Shown piece after piece: positions 41,259 to 49,317 of a DNA stretch of 64,000 nucleotides (the first letter of the stretch is position 1; each line of letters starts with the position of its first letter). The DNA comes from Flectobacillus longus (lineage in GTDB: Bacteria; Bacteroidota; Bacteroidia; Cytophagales; Spirosomataceae): positions 52,811 through 116,810 of the forward strand of contig NZ_JASHIC010000028.1 of assembly GCF_030056705.1 (NCBI RefSeq), in the 5' to 3' direction. The position numbers were made by a program, and so were the translations under genes. The notes under the pieces are model-generated. The model was not told the origin of the DNA, searched no databases, and saw nothing but the letters and a program-made list of their open reading frames with translations.

Positions 41259-41393
41259 ATTGAGTGATTTAGTGGTTGAGTGATTATTTTTATTAGAATT
41301 TTACTGGTAGAGACTCAATATTTTGCGTCTTTACTGATAGAATATAATTTTTTAACATAATCGCTCATTCACTCAACCACTGAATCACTCAAT
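41259..41393. repeat. Compact long hairpin element D
   Basis: The two arms run from ATTGAGTGATTTAGTGGTTG (41259 on) and its inverse ending CAACCACTGAATCACTCAAT (41374-41393). The match continues inward: GAGTGATTATTTTTATTAG-type sequence on the left and CATAATCGCTCATTC on the right. At the centre is a degenerate copy of the AGACGCAA palindrome (41311-41330). The right arm contains the stop codon of the EutC gene. No ordinary terminator is present, so the hairpin itself may end transcription. Confidence 0.85.
41311..41330. repeat. Degenerate AGACGCAA palindrome, copy 5
   Basis: AGACTCAATATTTTGCGTCT, flanked by TAG and TTACTGATAG as in other copies. One arm has decayed (AGACTCAA against TTGCGTCT). 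Confidence 0.65.
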
Positions 41394-42144
41394 ATAAAAG
41401 CTTCCCTTGCATCTCGTCTTTTAAATTTACTCCGCTGATTTGTTGAGTCTTCATTTCGGTTAGTAAATAGAGGATTTTTTCGATAGCAGCAGGATAGTTC
41501 AATCCTTCAGGACGAATATTAGACACACAGTTTCTTCTTTCGTCAGTAATTCCCACACTCGGCTGATAAGTCAAATAGGCTCCCATACTATCTGGTGAGC
41601 TCAGTCCGGGGCGCTCGCCAATTAAAATAAGCACTATTTCTGCCTTGAATGCGCTGGCAATTTCATCAGCTACAGCAACTCTACCCTGTTCTACCAAAGC
41701 AATAGGAGCAATACGCCAATTATGTTGAATCAACACATTCAACAAACCATTCACAACAGGAATTGCGTGGGTATTTACAGCATTGGCTGATAATCCATCA
41801 GCCACGACAATAGCAATATCTTGAGGTGTATCAACCATATCTTTTAGGGCTTGTTTGGAAGACTCAGACAACTGTCGTCCCCAATCTGGGCGTTGTAAAT
41901 ATTGAGCACGGGAACTAGCTTTGCTTTGTAATACAACCGTCTCGTGTAAAATCCTGTCTTGTATATTTTGAATATCTAAAGAAGAATGTACAGCATCACG
42001 AGCTTGAGCATGGTCAGCCTGAAACTGGAGGAGTTCTTTGGTGGGTAAGCTATGCCCAGCACGTCCGCGAGCGATACGAGCAGAGGTATAGCTTTGCAAA
42101 AAATCCCAAATATCAGTCTGAACCAGTTGTTTTTCTGTTGTCAT
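41389..42144 (-). CDS. eutC: Ethanolamine ammonia-lyase small subunit (EutC)
   Basis: The small subunit of adenosylcobalamin-dependent ethanolamine ammonia-lyase, which with EutB splits ethanolamine into acetaldehyde and ammonia. Typical segments are TSARIARGRAGHSLPTKELL (about 16-35), FQADHAQARDAVHSSLD, the VVADGLSANAV motif (about 113-123), ILIGERPGLSSPDSMGAYLTY (split, about 176-196) and the late CVSNIRPEGLNYPAA. At 251 residues it is slightly short of typical but complete. The start is an ATG. Its partner EutB lies about 1.7 kb away on the same strand, separated by YitT and a small lipoprotein gene. Confidence 0.94.
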   Translation of the reverse strand: MTTEKQLVQTDIWDFLQSYTSARIARGRAGHSLPTKELLQFQADHAQARDAVHSSLDIQNIQDRILHETVVLQSKASSRAQYLQRPDWGRQLSESSKQALKDMVDTPQDIAIVVADGLSANAVNTHAIPVVNGLLNVLIQHNWRIAPIALVEQGRVAVADEIASAFKAEIVLILIGERPGLSSPDSMGAYLTYQPSVGITDERRNCVSNIRPEGLNYPAAIEKILYLLTEMKTQQISGVNLKDEMQGKLLY

Positions 42145-42151
42145 AATTCAT

Positions 42152-42366
42152 TTAGTGATTTGTGAATGAGAGAATCAGTGAATAAAGCTTCAATAAATTT
42201 AGGTTATTTATATTTGAGGATTGAATTTCACAAGTAGCACTTACTTTTTTAGTTAGATTTTGTGAAAAATAAAGGTATCTTTCTATGTTTCCGAAACCAG
42301 AAATTTCAAATCTTCAATAGTTTGAAAAGTTCCTGCCACTCAATCACAAATCACTAACTCACTCAA
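42152..42366. repeat. Inverted repeat element G upstream of eutC
   Basis: The left TTTAGTGATTTGTGAATGAG (about 42152-42171) and right ACTCAATCACAAATCACTAA (about 42338-42357) are inverted copies of the W1 words seen in elements D and F. It sits between two same-strand genes, after the YitT stop and before the eutC start. Confidence 0.75.
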
Positions 42367-43266
42367 TTAATGCAATGGTAATTTCTTAATCATACCGCCT
42401 TTTACGTCGTTGAGACTTTGCTGTACTACAAAAGCCGTAGGGTCAATATTTTCGATTTCGTTGGTAAGTTTCTGGATTTCCAAACGAGTCAATACCGTAT
42501 AGACAACATCCAAGTCTTCATCTTTACGACCTCTTTTACCAAAACCTCTTTTTGCTTTAAAAATCGTAACACCTCTGCCTAATTGTTCAATAATCATTAC
42601 TCGAATTTCTTCGCTTTTTTCAGAAATAATAGTCACGCCTGTGTATTCCTCAATACCATGAATCAAAAAGTCAATCGTTTTTGAAGCCGACAAATAAGTA
42701 AGCATGGCATACAAAGCTGTTTCGATGTTGATTAAAAAGGCTGCAACTGAGAAAATCAATACGTTGATAATAATAATGACGTCACCTACTGATAAAACTG
42801 TTTTACGGCTAATGTACAAAGCTAATACCTCAGTTCCATCCAATACACCACCACCTCGGATAGACATACCAATGCCTGCGCCCAAAAAGAAACCGCCAAA
42901 TATGGCAATCAAGAGTTTGTCGGAAGTAACTAGTGGGATTTCGATAAAAGCAATACAAACTGCCAATCCGACAATTCCCATGAGAGTTTTGATGGCAAAA
43001 AACTTGGATACTTGGCTATATGCCAAAAATATAAATGGAAGGTTTACGATAATAATCAAGTAAGGAAGAGGAATATCAGTTGTGATATTAATCAACAAAG
43101 ACATACCCATTACGCCCCCATCCAAAAAACTATTGGGGAGTAAAAATCCTTTGAGACCAATTCCTGCGAGTAATACACCTAAGGCAATCAGAGAAACGTT
43201 CTTGACGCTTTGTGCAGGGTTATATTCATTAATGCCTAGGGTTTTGAGGAGAATCTTTTGTACCAT
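42367..43266 (-). CDS. YitT family membrane protein (DUF2179)
   Basis: A 299-residue inner-membrane protein with about five helices in the N-terminal part and a cytoplasmic C-terminal DUF2179 domain (about 215-290; VYTVLTRLEIQKLTNEIENI). The conserved GGGVLDGTEVLALYISRK (about 137-154) is a YitT hallmark. The family's function is unknown; some members are tied to amino-acid or metabolite efflux. The start is an ATG. It sits between eutB and eutC on the same strand, with the preceding small lipoprotein gene overlapping its start by 38 bp. A role linked to ethanolamine use is possible but not shown. Confidence 0.88.
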   Translation of the reverse strand: MVQKILLKTLGINEYNPAQSVKNVSLIALGVLLAGIGLKGFLLPNSFLDGGVMGMSLLINITTDIPLPYLIIIVNLPFIFLAYSQVSKFFAIKTLMGIVGLAVCIAFIEIPLVTSDKLLIAIFGGFFLGAGIGMSIRGGGVLDGTEVLALYISRKTVLSVGDVIIIINVLIFSVAAFLINIETALYAMLTYLSASKTIDFLIHGIEEYTGVTIISEKSEEIRVMIIEQLGRGVTIFKAKRGFGKRGRKDEDLDVVYTVLTRLEIQKLTNEIENIDPTAFVVQQSLNDVKGGMIKKLPLH

Positions 43267-43495
43267 TGTAGATGTGAATAGGGTTTTTACAGTTTCCTTT
43301 ATGCGTTAAGCTCGCATATCCGTGTGTATGTTCGAGTCTAAGATATTCGCATCCATCAATCACTACTATGGTGTATTCGGGAACGGACTCTTTTATTTTT
43401 TTGACATTCTCTAAAGATTTCTCTTGAATTTTATCACAACTCAAAATAGCGATACTAAACAGCACAAGAAGACTTTTTGAAATGACAGTTTTCAT
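43229..43495 (-). CDS. Small lipoprotein of unknown function
   Basis: An 88-residue lipoprotein: signal MKTVISKSLLVLFSIAILSC with the lipidated Cys at position 20. The mature part contains VVIDGCEYLRLEHTHGYASL followed by THKGNCKNPIH. The pairing of DGCEY with HKGNCKNPI is a motif I have seen in small Bacteroidota and phage proteins without known role, and the two Cys may form a disulfide. Its end overlaps the YitT start by 38 bp in another frame, which suggests translational coupling. ATG start. Function is not assigned. Confidence 0.65.
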   Translation of the reverse strand: MKTVISKSLLVLFSIAILSCDKIQEKSLENVKKIKESVPEYTIVVIDGCEYLRLEHTHGYASLTHKGNCKNPIHIYNGTKDSPQNPRH

Positions 43496-43842
43496 ACAAT
43501 TAACGGGTTTGTAGGTTGCCTAACGTATATTGACAACACTGATTTGGAAAGAATGACTCCGTAATTAGACCTATTCTAATAGTATTCTAATATAAGAAAA
43601 AGCTAAAAGTTACTAGCGTAACCGTTATTGGAAAGTGTTTATAATCAGAATAATATTATCAACATAAATGAACATACTACATGAAATTGCATTAATACGC
43701 TTTAAGCGGTAAGCCGTAGGCATTAGGTAAAAAAGCTTCACTTATTTCCTGAGAAATACCTTTTAACTTTTAGCCTAGGGCATAAAGCCTAGAGCTTAAA
43801 GCGGGTAAAATTCTTTTAATTTTGCCCACTAACTTAAGATAT
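43496..43842. other. Intergenic region with inverted repeat element K
   Basis: No gene was seen. From 43699 to 43802 there is an imperfect inverted repeat: GCTTTAAGCGGTAAGCCGTA (43699-43718) on one side and TAAAGCCTAGAGCTTAAAGC (43783-43802) on the other. A hairpin GGGTAAAATT/AATTTTGCCC (43803-43827) then serves as terminator of EutB. The words match element I. Confidence 0.72.
43803..43827 (-). terminator. Hairpin after eutB
   Basis: GGGTAAAATT and AATTTTGCCC are inverted repeats around a CTTTT loop, 16 bp beyond the eutB stop. The T-run is weak, so termination strength is uncertain. Confidence 0.6.
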
Positions 43843-45210
43843 TTATTGCTGTAAAAGACGGTGTTCGCTAGTAACATCTTTTAGTCTAAAACGCTCGTCT
43901 ACGATATTCATTTTGAGTAGCCATTCTTCAAACTCAGGAGCTGGTTTTAGTCCTAATAAATGACGAATATAGAGAGCATCGTGAAATGATGTACTTTGGT
44001 AATGTAACATTACATCGTCTGCGCCAGGTACACCCATAATAAAATTACAGCCTGCTGTACCAAGCAATGTTAGTAATGTATCCATATCGTCTTGGTCGGC
44101 TTCAGCGTGGTTGGTATAACATACGTCCACACCCATTGGTAAGCCCAATAATTTGGCACAAAAATGATCTTCCAAGCCCGCTCGAATGATTTGTTTTCCA
44201 TCAAATAAATACTCAGGACCAATAAACCCCACTACTGTATTTACTAACAAAGGATTGAAATGGCGCGCTACTGCATAAGCTCGTGTTTCACAAGTTTGTT
44301 GGTCGAGCCCCCAATGAGCATTGGCCGATAAGGCTGAGCCTTGCCCTGTTTCAAAATACATAAGGTTGTTGCCAATTGTACCACGGTTGAGAGATAAGCC
44401 TGCTTCATACCCCTCTCTTAGTATGTCTAGATTCACACCAAAAGAAGTGTTAGTTGCTTCGGTACCTCCAATAGATTGAAATACCAAATCAATAGGAGCG
44501 CCTCTTTCTATGGCTTTTATGGTAGTGGTGATATGACTCAAAATACAGGTTTGAATAGGAATCTCAAATTTTTGACGGACACTATCCAACATCGTTACCA
44601 ATTGAATTACCGTTGGAACGCTATCTGTGGCTGGGTTAATGCCTATCACAGCGTCGCCATTTCCATAAAATAAGCCATCAATCATGCTAGCGGCTATGCC
44701 ACGATAATCGTCGGTAGGGTGATTGGGTTGTAAACGAGTCGAAAAACGCCCTTTTAAGCCAATGGTATTTCTAAACTTAGTAATCACACTACATTTGGAT
44801 GCCACATTAATTAAATCTTGTACACGCATCAACTTAGATACCGCTGCCGCCATTTCTGGTGTGATACCTTTACTTATTTGTTGTAAAACTTCTGTTGTAG
44901 TATTTTCAGATAAAAGAAAGTTTCGAAAATCGCCCACCGTCAAATGACTGATAGGAGAGAAGGCCGCCAAATCGTGTGTATCGATAATCAGACGAGTAAC
45001 TTCATCTTTTTCGTAAGGAACAAGTGCTTCGTTGAGAAAAACCTTCAAAGGAACTTCTGCCAATGCCATTTGTGCTGCCACTCTTTCTTCGGCACTATTG
45101 GCAGCTACACCAGCTAGTTCATCGCCCGACCTTTTGGGGGTAGCTTTTGCCATAAGCGTTTTGAGGTCGGCAAATTGATAGGTTTTGTATTTAATCGTTT
45201 GTTGAAACAT
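43843..45210 (-). CDS. eutB: Ethanolamine ammonia-lyase large subunit (EutB)
   Basis: The large, catalytic subunit of ethanolamine ammonia-lyase, a TIM barrel that binds adenosylcobalamin with EutC. Conserved stretches include FSPISHLTVGDFRNFLLSEN (about 79-98), GLKGRFSTRLQPNHPTDDYR (about 151-170), GNGDAVIGINPATDS (about 182-196), YFETGQGSALSANAHWGLDQ (about 299-318) and CYTNHAEADQDDMD (about 371-384). The 455-residue length is right. The start is an ATG. No eutA reactivase, shell protein or eutG dehydrogenase gene is nearby, so this is a free cytoplasmic enzyme rather than a microcompartment. It probably supplies nitrogen or carbon from membrane lipids. Confidence 0.95.
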   Translation of the reverse strand: MFQQTIKYKTYQFADLKTLMAKATPKRSGDELAGVAANSAEERVAAQMALAEVPLKVFLNEALVPYEKDEVTRLIIDTHDLAAFSPISHLTVGDFRNFLLSENTTTEVLQQISKGITPEMAAAVSKLMRVQDLINVASKCSVITKFRNTIGLKGRFSTRLQPNHPTDDYRGIAASMIDGLFYGNGDAVIGINPATDSVPTVIQLVTMLDSVRQKFEIPIQTCILSHITTTIKAIERGAPIDLVFQSIGGTEATNTSFGVNLDILREGYEAGLSLNRGTIGNNLMYFETGQGSALSANAHWGLDQQTCETRAYAVARHFNPLLVNTVVGFIGPEYLFDGKQIIRAGLEDHFCAKLLGLPMGVDVCYTNHAEADQDDMDTLLTLLGTAGCNFIMGVPGADDVMLHYQSTSFHDALYIRHLLGLKPAPEFEEWLLKMNIVDERFRLKDVTSEHRLLQQ

Positions 45211-45465
45211 ATCGTAAGACTATCGTGACTTAAAGGAAGAGATTATTAAAAAGGAAGTTAAGGACATATTGCTTTTCTTTTTGACTTAATTTAAAAACTT
45301 TTTGAGTTTGATTCTGTTTTTCAATTGAATAAATTTATCCTCGAAGAGCTGATTAGGAATCTAATCATAAATTTTTCTGTATTGTAAAGACATTATGGCA
45401 TTTTTAGCTTACAGCCTACAGCAGGTATTTACTCAACTACTTCTTACTTATAGCCAACAAAGCGT

Positions 45466-46167
45466 ATGACAGGCGAACAAAATCCTGAAAAATTAGATAA
45501 AATCATTGAAGCGAGAATGAAGCTTAAAGCTCGTTTTGAAGAAAAAATGAAGGAAACTCCATCCATGGCTGATCCTAATCCAATGGGACGCGGACCAATC
45601 AATCGCCATGGAATGCCTCAAACTCCCATAGGACAAACTATCACGCAAAAGTGGCCTGTGCTTGACTTGGGTTATCATCCACAGATTCCGATGGATAAGT
45701 GGCGATTAATTATTGATGGTGAAGTAGAAAACCCTGTGGTGTTGAAATGGGAAGACTTTTTGGCACTTCCCCAAACTGACGATATTTCTGATTTTCATTG
45801 TGTAACCACTTGGTCAAAACTAGATATGTCTTGGAGTGGTGTGCGTTTGATGGACTTGGCAGCGTTGGTGCAACCAAAAGAAACTGCCACACATTTGATG
45901 TGTTATGGTTATGATACCTATACCACCAACGTATCCTTGGAGGAGGCACTCAAACCCGATGTGATGCTTGTGCATACTGTCGAAGGCGAGCCTTTACCTC
46001 TCGAACATGGAGGTCCCTTGCGTATGATTACACCACAATTGTATGCGTGGAAGGGCTCAAAATGGATTAAAAGAATCGAATTTCTATCTGCTAATAAACT
46101 AGGTTTTTGGGAAGAAAGAGGATATTCAAATACAGCTTATCCTTGGCGAAATGATAGATATAGTTAA
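45466..46167 (+). CDS. Sulfite-oxidase-like molybdopterin oxidoreductase
   Basis: A 233-residue molybdoprotein of the sulfite oxidase/MsrP/YuiH type. The Mo-ligand Cys lies in FHCVTTWSKLDMSWSGV (Cys about 111), and the WRLIIDGEVENPVVLKW segment (about 76-92) is typical of the catalytic domain. No signal peptide is apparent, so it may be cytoplasmic. The electron acceptor and substrate are unknown; MsrP-like methionine sulfoxide repair or sulfite oxidation are candidates. No heme or quinone partner gene is adjacent. It starts at an ATG and is divergent from eutB across 255 bp. Confidence 0.85.
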   Translation: MTGEQNPEKLDKIIEARMKLKARFEEKMKETPSMADPNPMGRGPINRHGMPQTPIGQTITQKWPVLDLGYHPQIPMDKWRLIIDGEVENPVVLKWEDFLALPQTDDISDFHCVTTWSKLDMSWSGVRLMDLAALVQPKETATHLMCYGYDTYTTNVSLEEALKPDVMLVHTVEGEPLPLEHGGPLRMITPQLYAWKGSKWIKRIEFLSANKLGFWEERGYSNTAYPWRNDRYS

Positions 46168-46383
46168 GAGAGATAAATGATAATGAGTCGTTATTATAAC
46201 TTGAGTCATCCCGAACTTTAGGATTGGGATTATTCTTCAAGTTTTTATCAAAAAAGCGGTCGGAAAATATTTTCCGACCGCTTTTTTGAGACTCCCATAC
46301 TAGATTATGACTCGGTTTAATCAAATTCATATTAAAAATAATCACTCAATTAGGGATGACTCATGTTGATAGTATGATAGTTT
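46168..46383. repeat. Nested inverted-repeat element E at a convergent junction
   Basis: The core is a terminator with arms AAAAAAGCGGTCGGAAAA and TTTTCCGACCGCTTTTTT (about 46250-46287). The outer arms share the word ATGAGTCATCCC: GAGTCATCCC at 46203-46212 and its inverse GGGATGACTCAT at about 46353-46364. They carry the same outer words as element B, and the core is a third version of the GCGGTCGAAA stem. Confidence 0.8.
46248..46289. terminator. Bidirectional terminator inside element E
   Basis: TCAAAAAAGCGGTCGGAAAA pairs with its complement to 46289 around a short TAT loop, with T-runs in both directions. Confidence 0.88.
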
Positions 46384-47298
46384 CTACACTTCAAAACCAG
46401 CCAACTCTTTGAACTCTTGTACGCGTGACAAAAGTTCTTCATACGTTAAGTCGATTAAGCGTTCTGTACCGAATTTCTCTACACAGAATGACGCCATAGC
46501 TGAGCCATAAACGATTGCACGCTTCATATTTTCGAAACTAATATCATCCGTCTTAGCAAGATAACCAATAAATCCTCCTACAAAAGTATCGCCTGCACCA
46601 GTTGGATCAAATACCTCTTCTAATGGAAGTGCAGGACAGAAGAATAGTTTATCTCCTTGGAAAAGCAATGCGCCATGTTCACCTTTCTTGATAATCAAGG
46701 TTTTTGGTCCCATGCCTAAAATTTTCTTAGCAGCAACACGTAGAGAATATTCACCAGACAACTGACGAGCTTCTTCGTCATTGATACACAATACATCAAT
46801 CATCTGAAGAACAGCTTTCAAATCATCCATAGCAATGTCCATCCAGAAGTTCATGGTATCCATGACAATCAGTTTCGGACGATTAGCCAAGCGCTCGATT
46901 ACTGTTTTTTGTACCGCAGGCGTCAAGTTACCCAACATCAAATACTCACAGTCTTGGTATTCTGCTGGAACAATTGGGTCAAAATTAGCCAACACGTTCA
47001 ACTCCGTTACCAAGGTATCTCTAGAGTTCATATTGTTATGATAACGACCCGCCCAGAAGAAAGACTTTTCTCCTTGTTTGATTTGAAGACCAGTAGTATC
47101 AATTCCTTTGTTTTGTAGTAATTCGATATATTCTTGAGGAAAATCCTCACCTACTACAGCTACAAGGTTTACGGGTGTCTTGAAATATGAAGATGACAAA
47201 GAAATGAATGTTCCTGCGCCACCAATAATTTTATCTGTCTTTCCAAAAGGCGTCTCGATAGCATCAAACGCTACCGAACCAATAGCTAATAAACTCAT
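46384..47298 (-). CDS. PfkB-family carbohydrate kinase
   Basis: A 304-residue ribokinase-type sugar or nucleoside kinase. The N-terminus has KTDKIIGGAGTFISLSSSYF (about 19-38) and the C-terminal PfkB signature DPTGAGDTFVGGF (about 240-252), with the catalytic Asp in GAGD. MLGNLTPAVQK and LCINDEEARQL lie between. Substrate candidates are ribose, adenosine or fructose-type sugars; the sequence does not decide. Length is normal. The start is an ATG. It is convergent with the sulfite-oxidase-like gene, and a GNAT-like gene lies 90 bp upstream on the same strand. Confidence 0.88.
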   Translation of the reverse strand: MSLLAIGSVAFDAIETPFGKTDKIIGGAGTFISLSSSYFKTPVNLVAVVGEDFPQEYIELLQNKGIDTTGLQIKQGEKSFFWAGRYHNNMNSRDTLVTELNVLANFDPIVPAEYQDCEYLMLGNLTPAVQKTVIERLANRPKLIVMDTMNFWMDIAMDDLKAVLQMIDVLCINDEEARQLSGEYSLRVAAKKILGMGPKTLIIKKGEHGALLFQGDKLFFCPALPLEEVFDPTGAGDTFVGGFIGYLAKTDDISFENMKRAIVYGSAMASFCVEKFGTERLIDLTYEELLSRVQEFKELAGFEV

Positions 47299-47388
47299 TT
47301 AGTTTTTGTTATAGTTGAATAATTGGCAAAGATACAAAATACTCTGCAAACCAGAGAGTTCTCAAAACAGGAAACCTCTATTTTGAGA

Positions 47389-48564
47389 TTAACCCACACG
47401 CGGACAGCGCTTGAATGGTTTTTCTCGATCAAACAAGTAACGATAAGTAATATATTGTTTGTCGAGTGTTGTACCCAACTGAGACACAAAGCGATTCATT
47501 TTGGGATTGAAATCGCCAACCCAGTTCATATCAATAGTTTCATACTGGAAAAAAGGGTCTTTTATTCCTTCCAAACGAAGTTTCATCGCAATAGCAGACT
47601 CCACACCTTTTCCTTGATAATCAGGTACTACGCCAAAAATCAAACCACAAGTACGGGTCACAACACCTTTCCAAAGTAAAAGCATAAACTTGATTTTTTC
47701 CCAAATCCCAAATTTTCCATTCAAGTGTTTGATAATTTGATTTAAATCTGGGATAACGATAAAAAAGGCAATAGGTCTGTCACCATCATAAGCAAACCAT
47801 ATCAATTGTTCGTCGATAATAGGCTTCATCTGAACAACTAAGCTTTGAGCCTGCTCCTCGGTCATAGCTTTTACTCCTGGGAATTTTGCCCATGCTTCGT
47901 TATAAATGGCACGAAAATCTTCTCCAAACTGGGGCAATTCACGTTTCTTGATATGCTTAAAAGTAATATCAGGATTGGCAAAAACACGATAGGCTTTGTC
48001 CATGACGCTTTGGGTAGTCTTTGAGGTCAAAATACCCGCCGAATATACATATTGTTGAAAATAGTCTTTGAAACCATAATCCTCAAAATACTGGATATAA
48101 TATTGCTTAGTCCAAGGCATTTTGTAGGTTGGTTCATAATTCCAACCTTTTATCATTAAGCCCCAAAAAGAGTCACGTTCCCCAAAGTTGATGGGTCCAT
48201 CCATAGCTTCCATCCCACGGCTGGCAAGCCATTGTTTACAGGTATCAAATAACAAAAAAGCAGCTTCTTGGTTTTCGATACATTCAAAAAATCCCATTCC
48301 ACCCGTAGGCTGCTCTTCGCTTTTAGCGGTTTCGTGATTAATAAAAGCAGCTACACGTCCTATGGTTTCTCCTTTATCACTTTGTAAAATCCAACGAGTA
48401 CACTCTCCGTGTTTAAAATGCTTATTTTTAGCAGGATTAAAGGTATTTTCTATATCTTGGTCAAGAGGACGAATCCAGTTAGTATCTTGGGCATATAATC
48501 TTACTGGAAACTCCAAAAACTCTTTTTGAAGTTTTTTATCATTAGCAACTTCTAAAATCCTCAT
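47389..48564 (-). CDS. GNAT-like protein (YghO-type), function unknown
   Basis: A 391-residue cytoplasmic protein that resembles GNAT acetyltransferases of the YghO type. The N-terminal half has FPVRLYAQDTNWIRPLDQDI (about 19-38) and GRVAAFINHETA, and then GPINFGERDSFWGLMIKGWN (about 122-141). The C-terminal half has RTCGLIFGVVPDYQGKGVES (about 303-322), an acetyl-CoA-binding-like loop with the G-x-G pattern. The acceptor is unknown. It may share a transcript with the downstream PfkB gene, 90 bp away. The start is an ATG. Confidence 0.78.
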   Translation of the reverse strand: MRILEVANDKKLQKEFLEFPVRLYAQDTNWIRPLDQDIENTFNPAKNKHFKHGECTRWILQSDKGETIGRVAAFINHETAKSEEQPTGGMGFFECIENQEAAFLLFDTCKQWLASRGMEAMDGPINFGERDSFWGLMIKGWNYEPTYKMPWTKQYYIQYFEDYGFKDYFQQYVYSAGILTSKTTQSVMDKAYRVFANPDITFKHIKKRELPQFGEDFRAIYNEAWAKFPGVKAMTEEQAQSLVVQMKPIIDEQLIWFAYDGDRPIAFFIVIPDLNQIIKHLNGKFGIWEKIKFMLLLWKGVVTRTCGLIFGVVPDYQGKGVESAIAMKLRLEGIKDPFFQYETIDMNWVGDFNPKMNRFVSQLGTTLDKQYITYRYLFDREKPFKRCPRVG

Positions 48565-48771
48565 CTGTTTGGTTGTTGATTAAAAGTTTTGGGCGAAAAA
48601 ATCCTTCAAAGATAGTCTTTTTTACGTTATTTGATTGGACAGATTCGGTACATGCTCAAGCTAGCATTATAGATTGCTATATTTTTATGAGGCCTTCTAT
48701 TGAAATACATCATACCGAAAGCCAATAAGTTTTATTAGTTTTGTGTCATAAATATTATCGGAAAGCTCAAG

Positions 48772-49152
48772 ATGAAAAATTATATACTCAGAGCAGAAGA
48801 CGAAATTGAAAGTGCCAAATTTCTGTATCAGAATGACTTTTATCGAGGTACTCTCAATCACTGCTACTATGCTTGTACATGGCTTATGCGTGGACTTTTG
48901 GCAGAAAGAGGTATCATAATCAAAATATTAGATTCTGCGTTCTCGTTTTTCGAAGAATATATCATCAAAAGCGAGCCTGTACCCAATAGCATACAGCAGT
49001 TTATCAAAATGCTCGTTCAAGAATATCAAGTACTTCAAAAGGATATTGCTGGGGATTTTATGGCAGATGAAATTTTGTCATATATCGAAAAAACGGAAGA
49101 CTTTTTGTACTTCGTAAAAGACCAAGCCGATTTAGCCGAGCGAAGTAATTAG
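48772..49152 (+). CDS. HEPN-domain protein
   Basis: A 126-residue alpha-helical protein of the HEPN superfamily. The segment NDFYRGTLNHCYYACTWLMR (about 21-40) holds an R-x4-H arrangement (R25, H30), the motif of ribonuclease-type HEPN toxins. Relatives normally pair with an MNT nucleotidyltransferase antitoxin; no such gene is adjacent here. It is flanked by a divergent GNAT-like gene and the cysS gene. It may be a solitary regulator, a nuclease or a remnant of a toxin-antitoxin pair. The start is an ATG; length is typical for HEPN. Confidence 0.75.
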   Translation: MKNYILRAEDEIESAKFLYQNDFYRGTLNHCYYACTWLMRGLLAERGIIIKILDSAFSFFEEYIIKSEPVPNSIQQFIKMLVQEYQVLQKDIAGDFMADEILSYIEKTEDFLYFVKDQADLAERSN

Positions 49153-49317
49153 TTTGTGTATCAATTTCAATGTGTTATACTCTTATGAACTTTAACCTTA
49201 CCGAACTTAGTGCTTATTTTCGATGTTGCCTCTGATACATTGCTTTTCCAGAAACAACCTTTAATTTCAATATGATGCCATCATCAAGATGGCACAATAG
49301 GATAATCAACCAATCAG

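Noticed and set aside
47295..47679. Frames at the start of the GNAT-like and PfkB genes
   Set aside because: They are antisense shadows without support.
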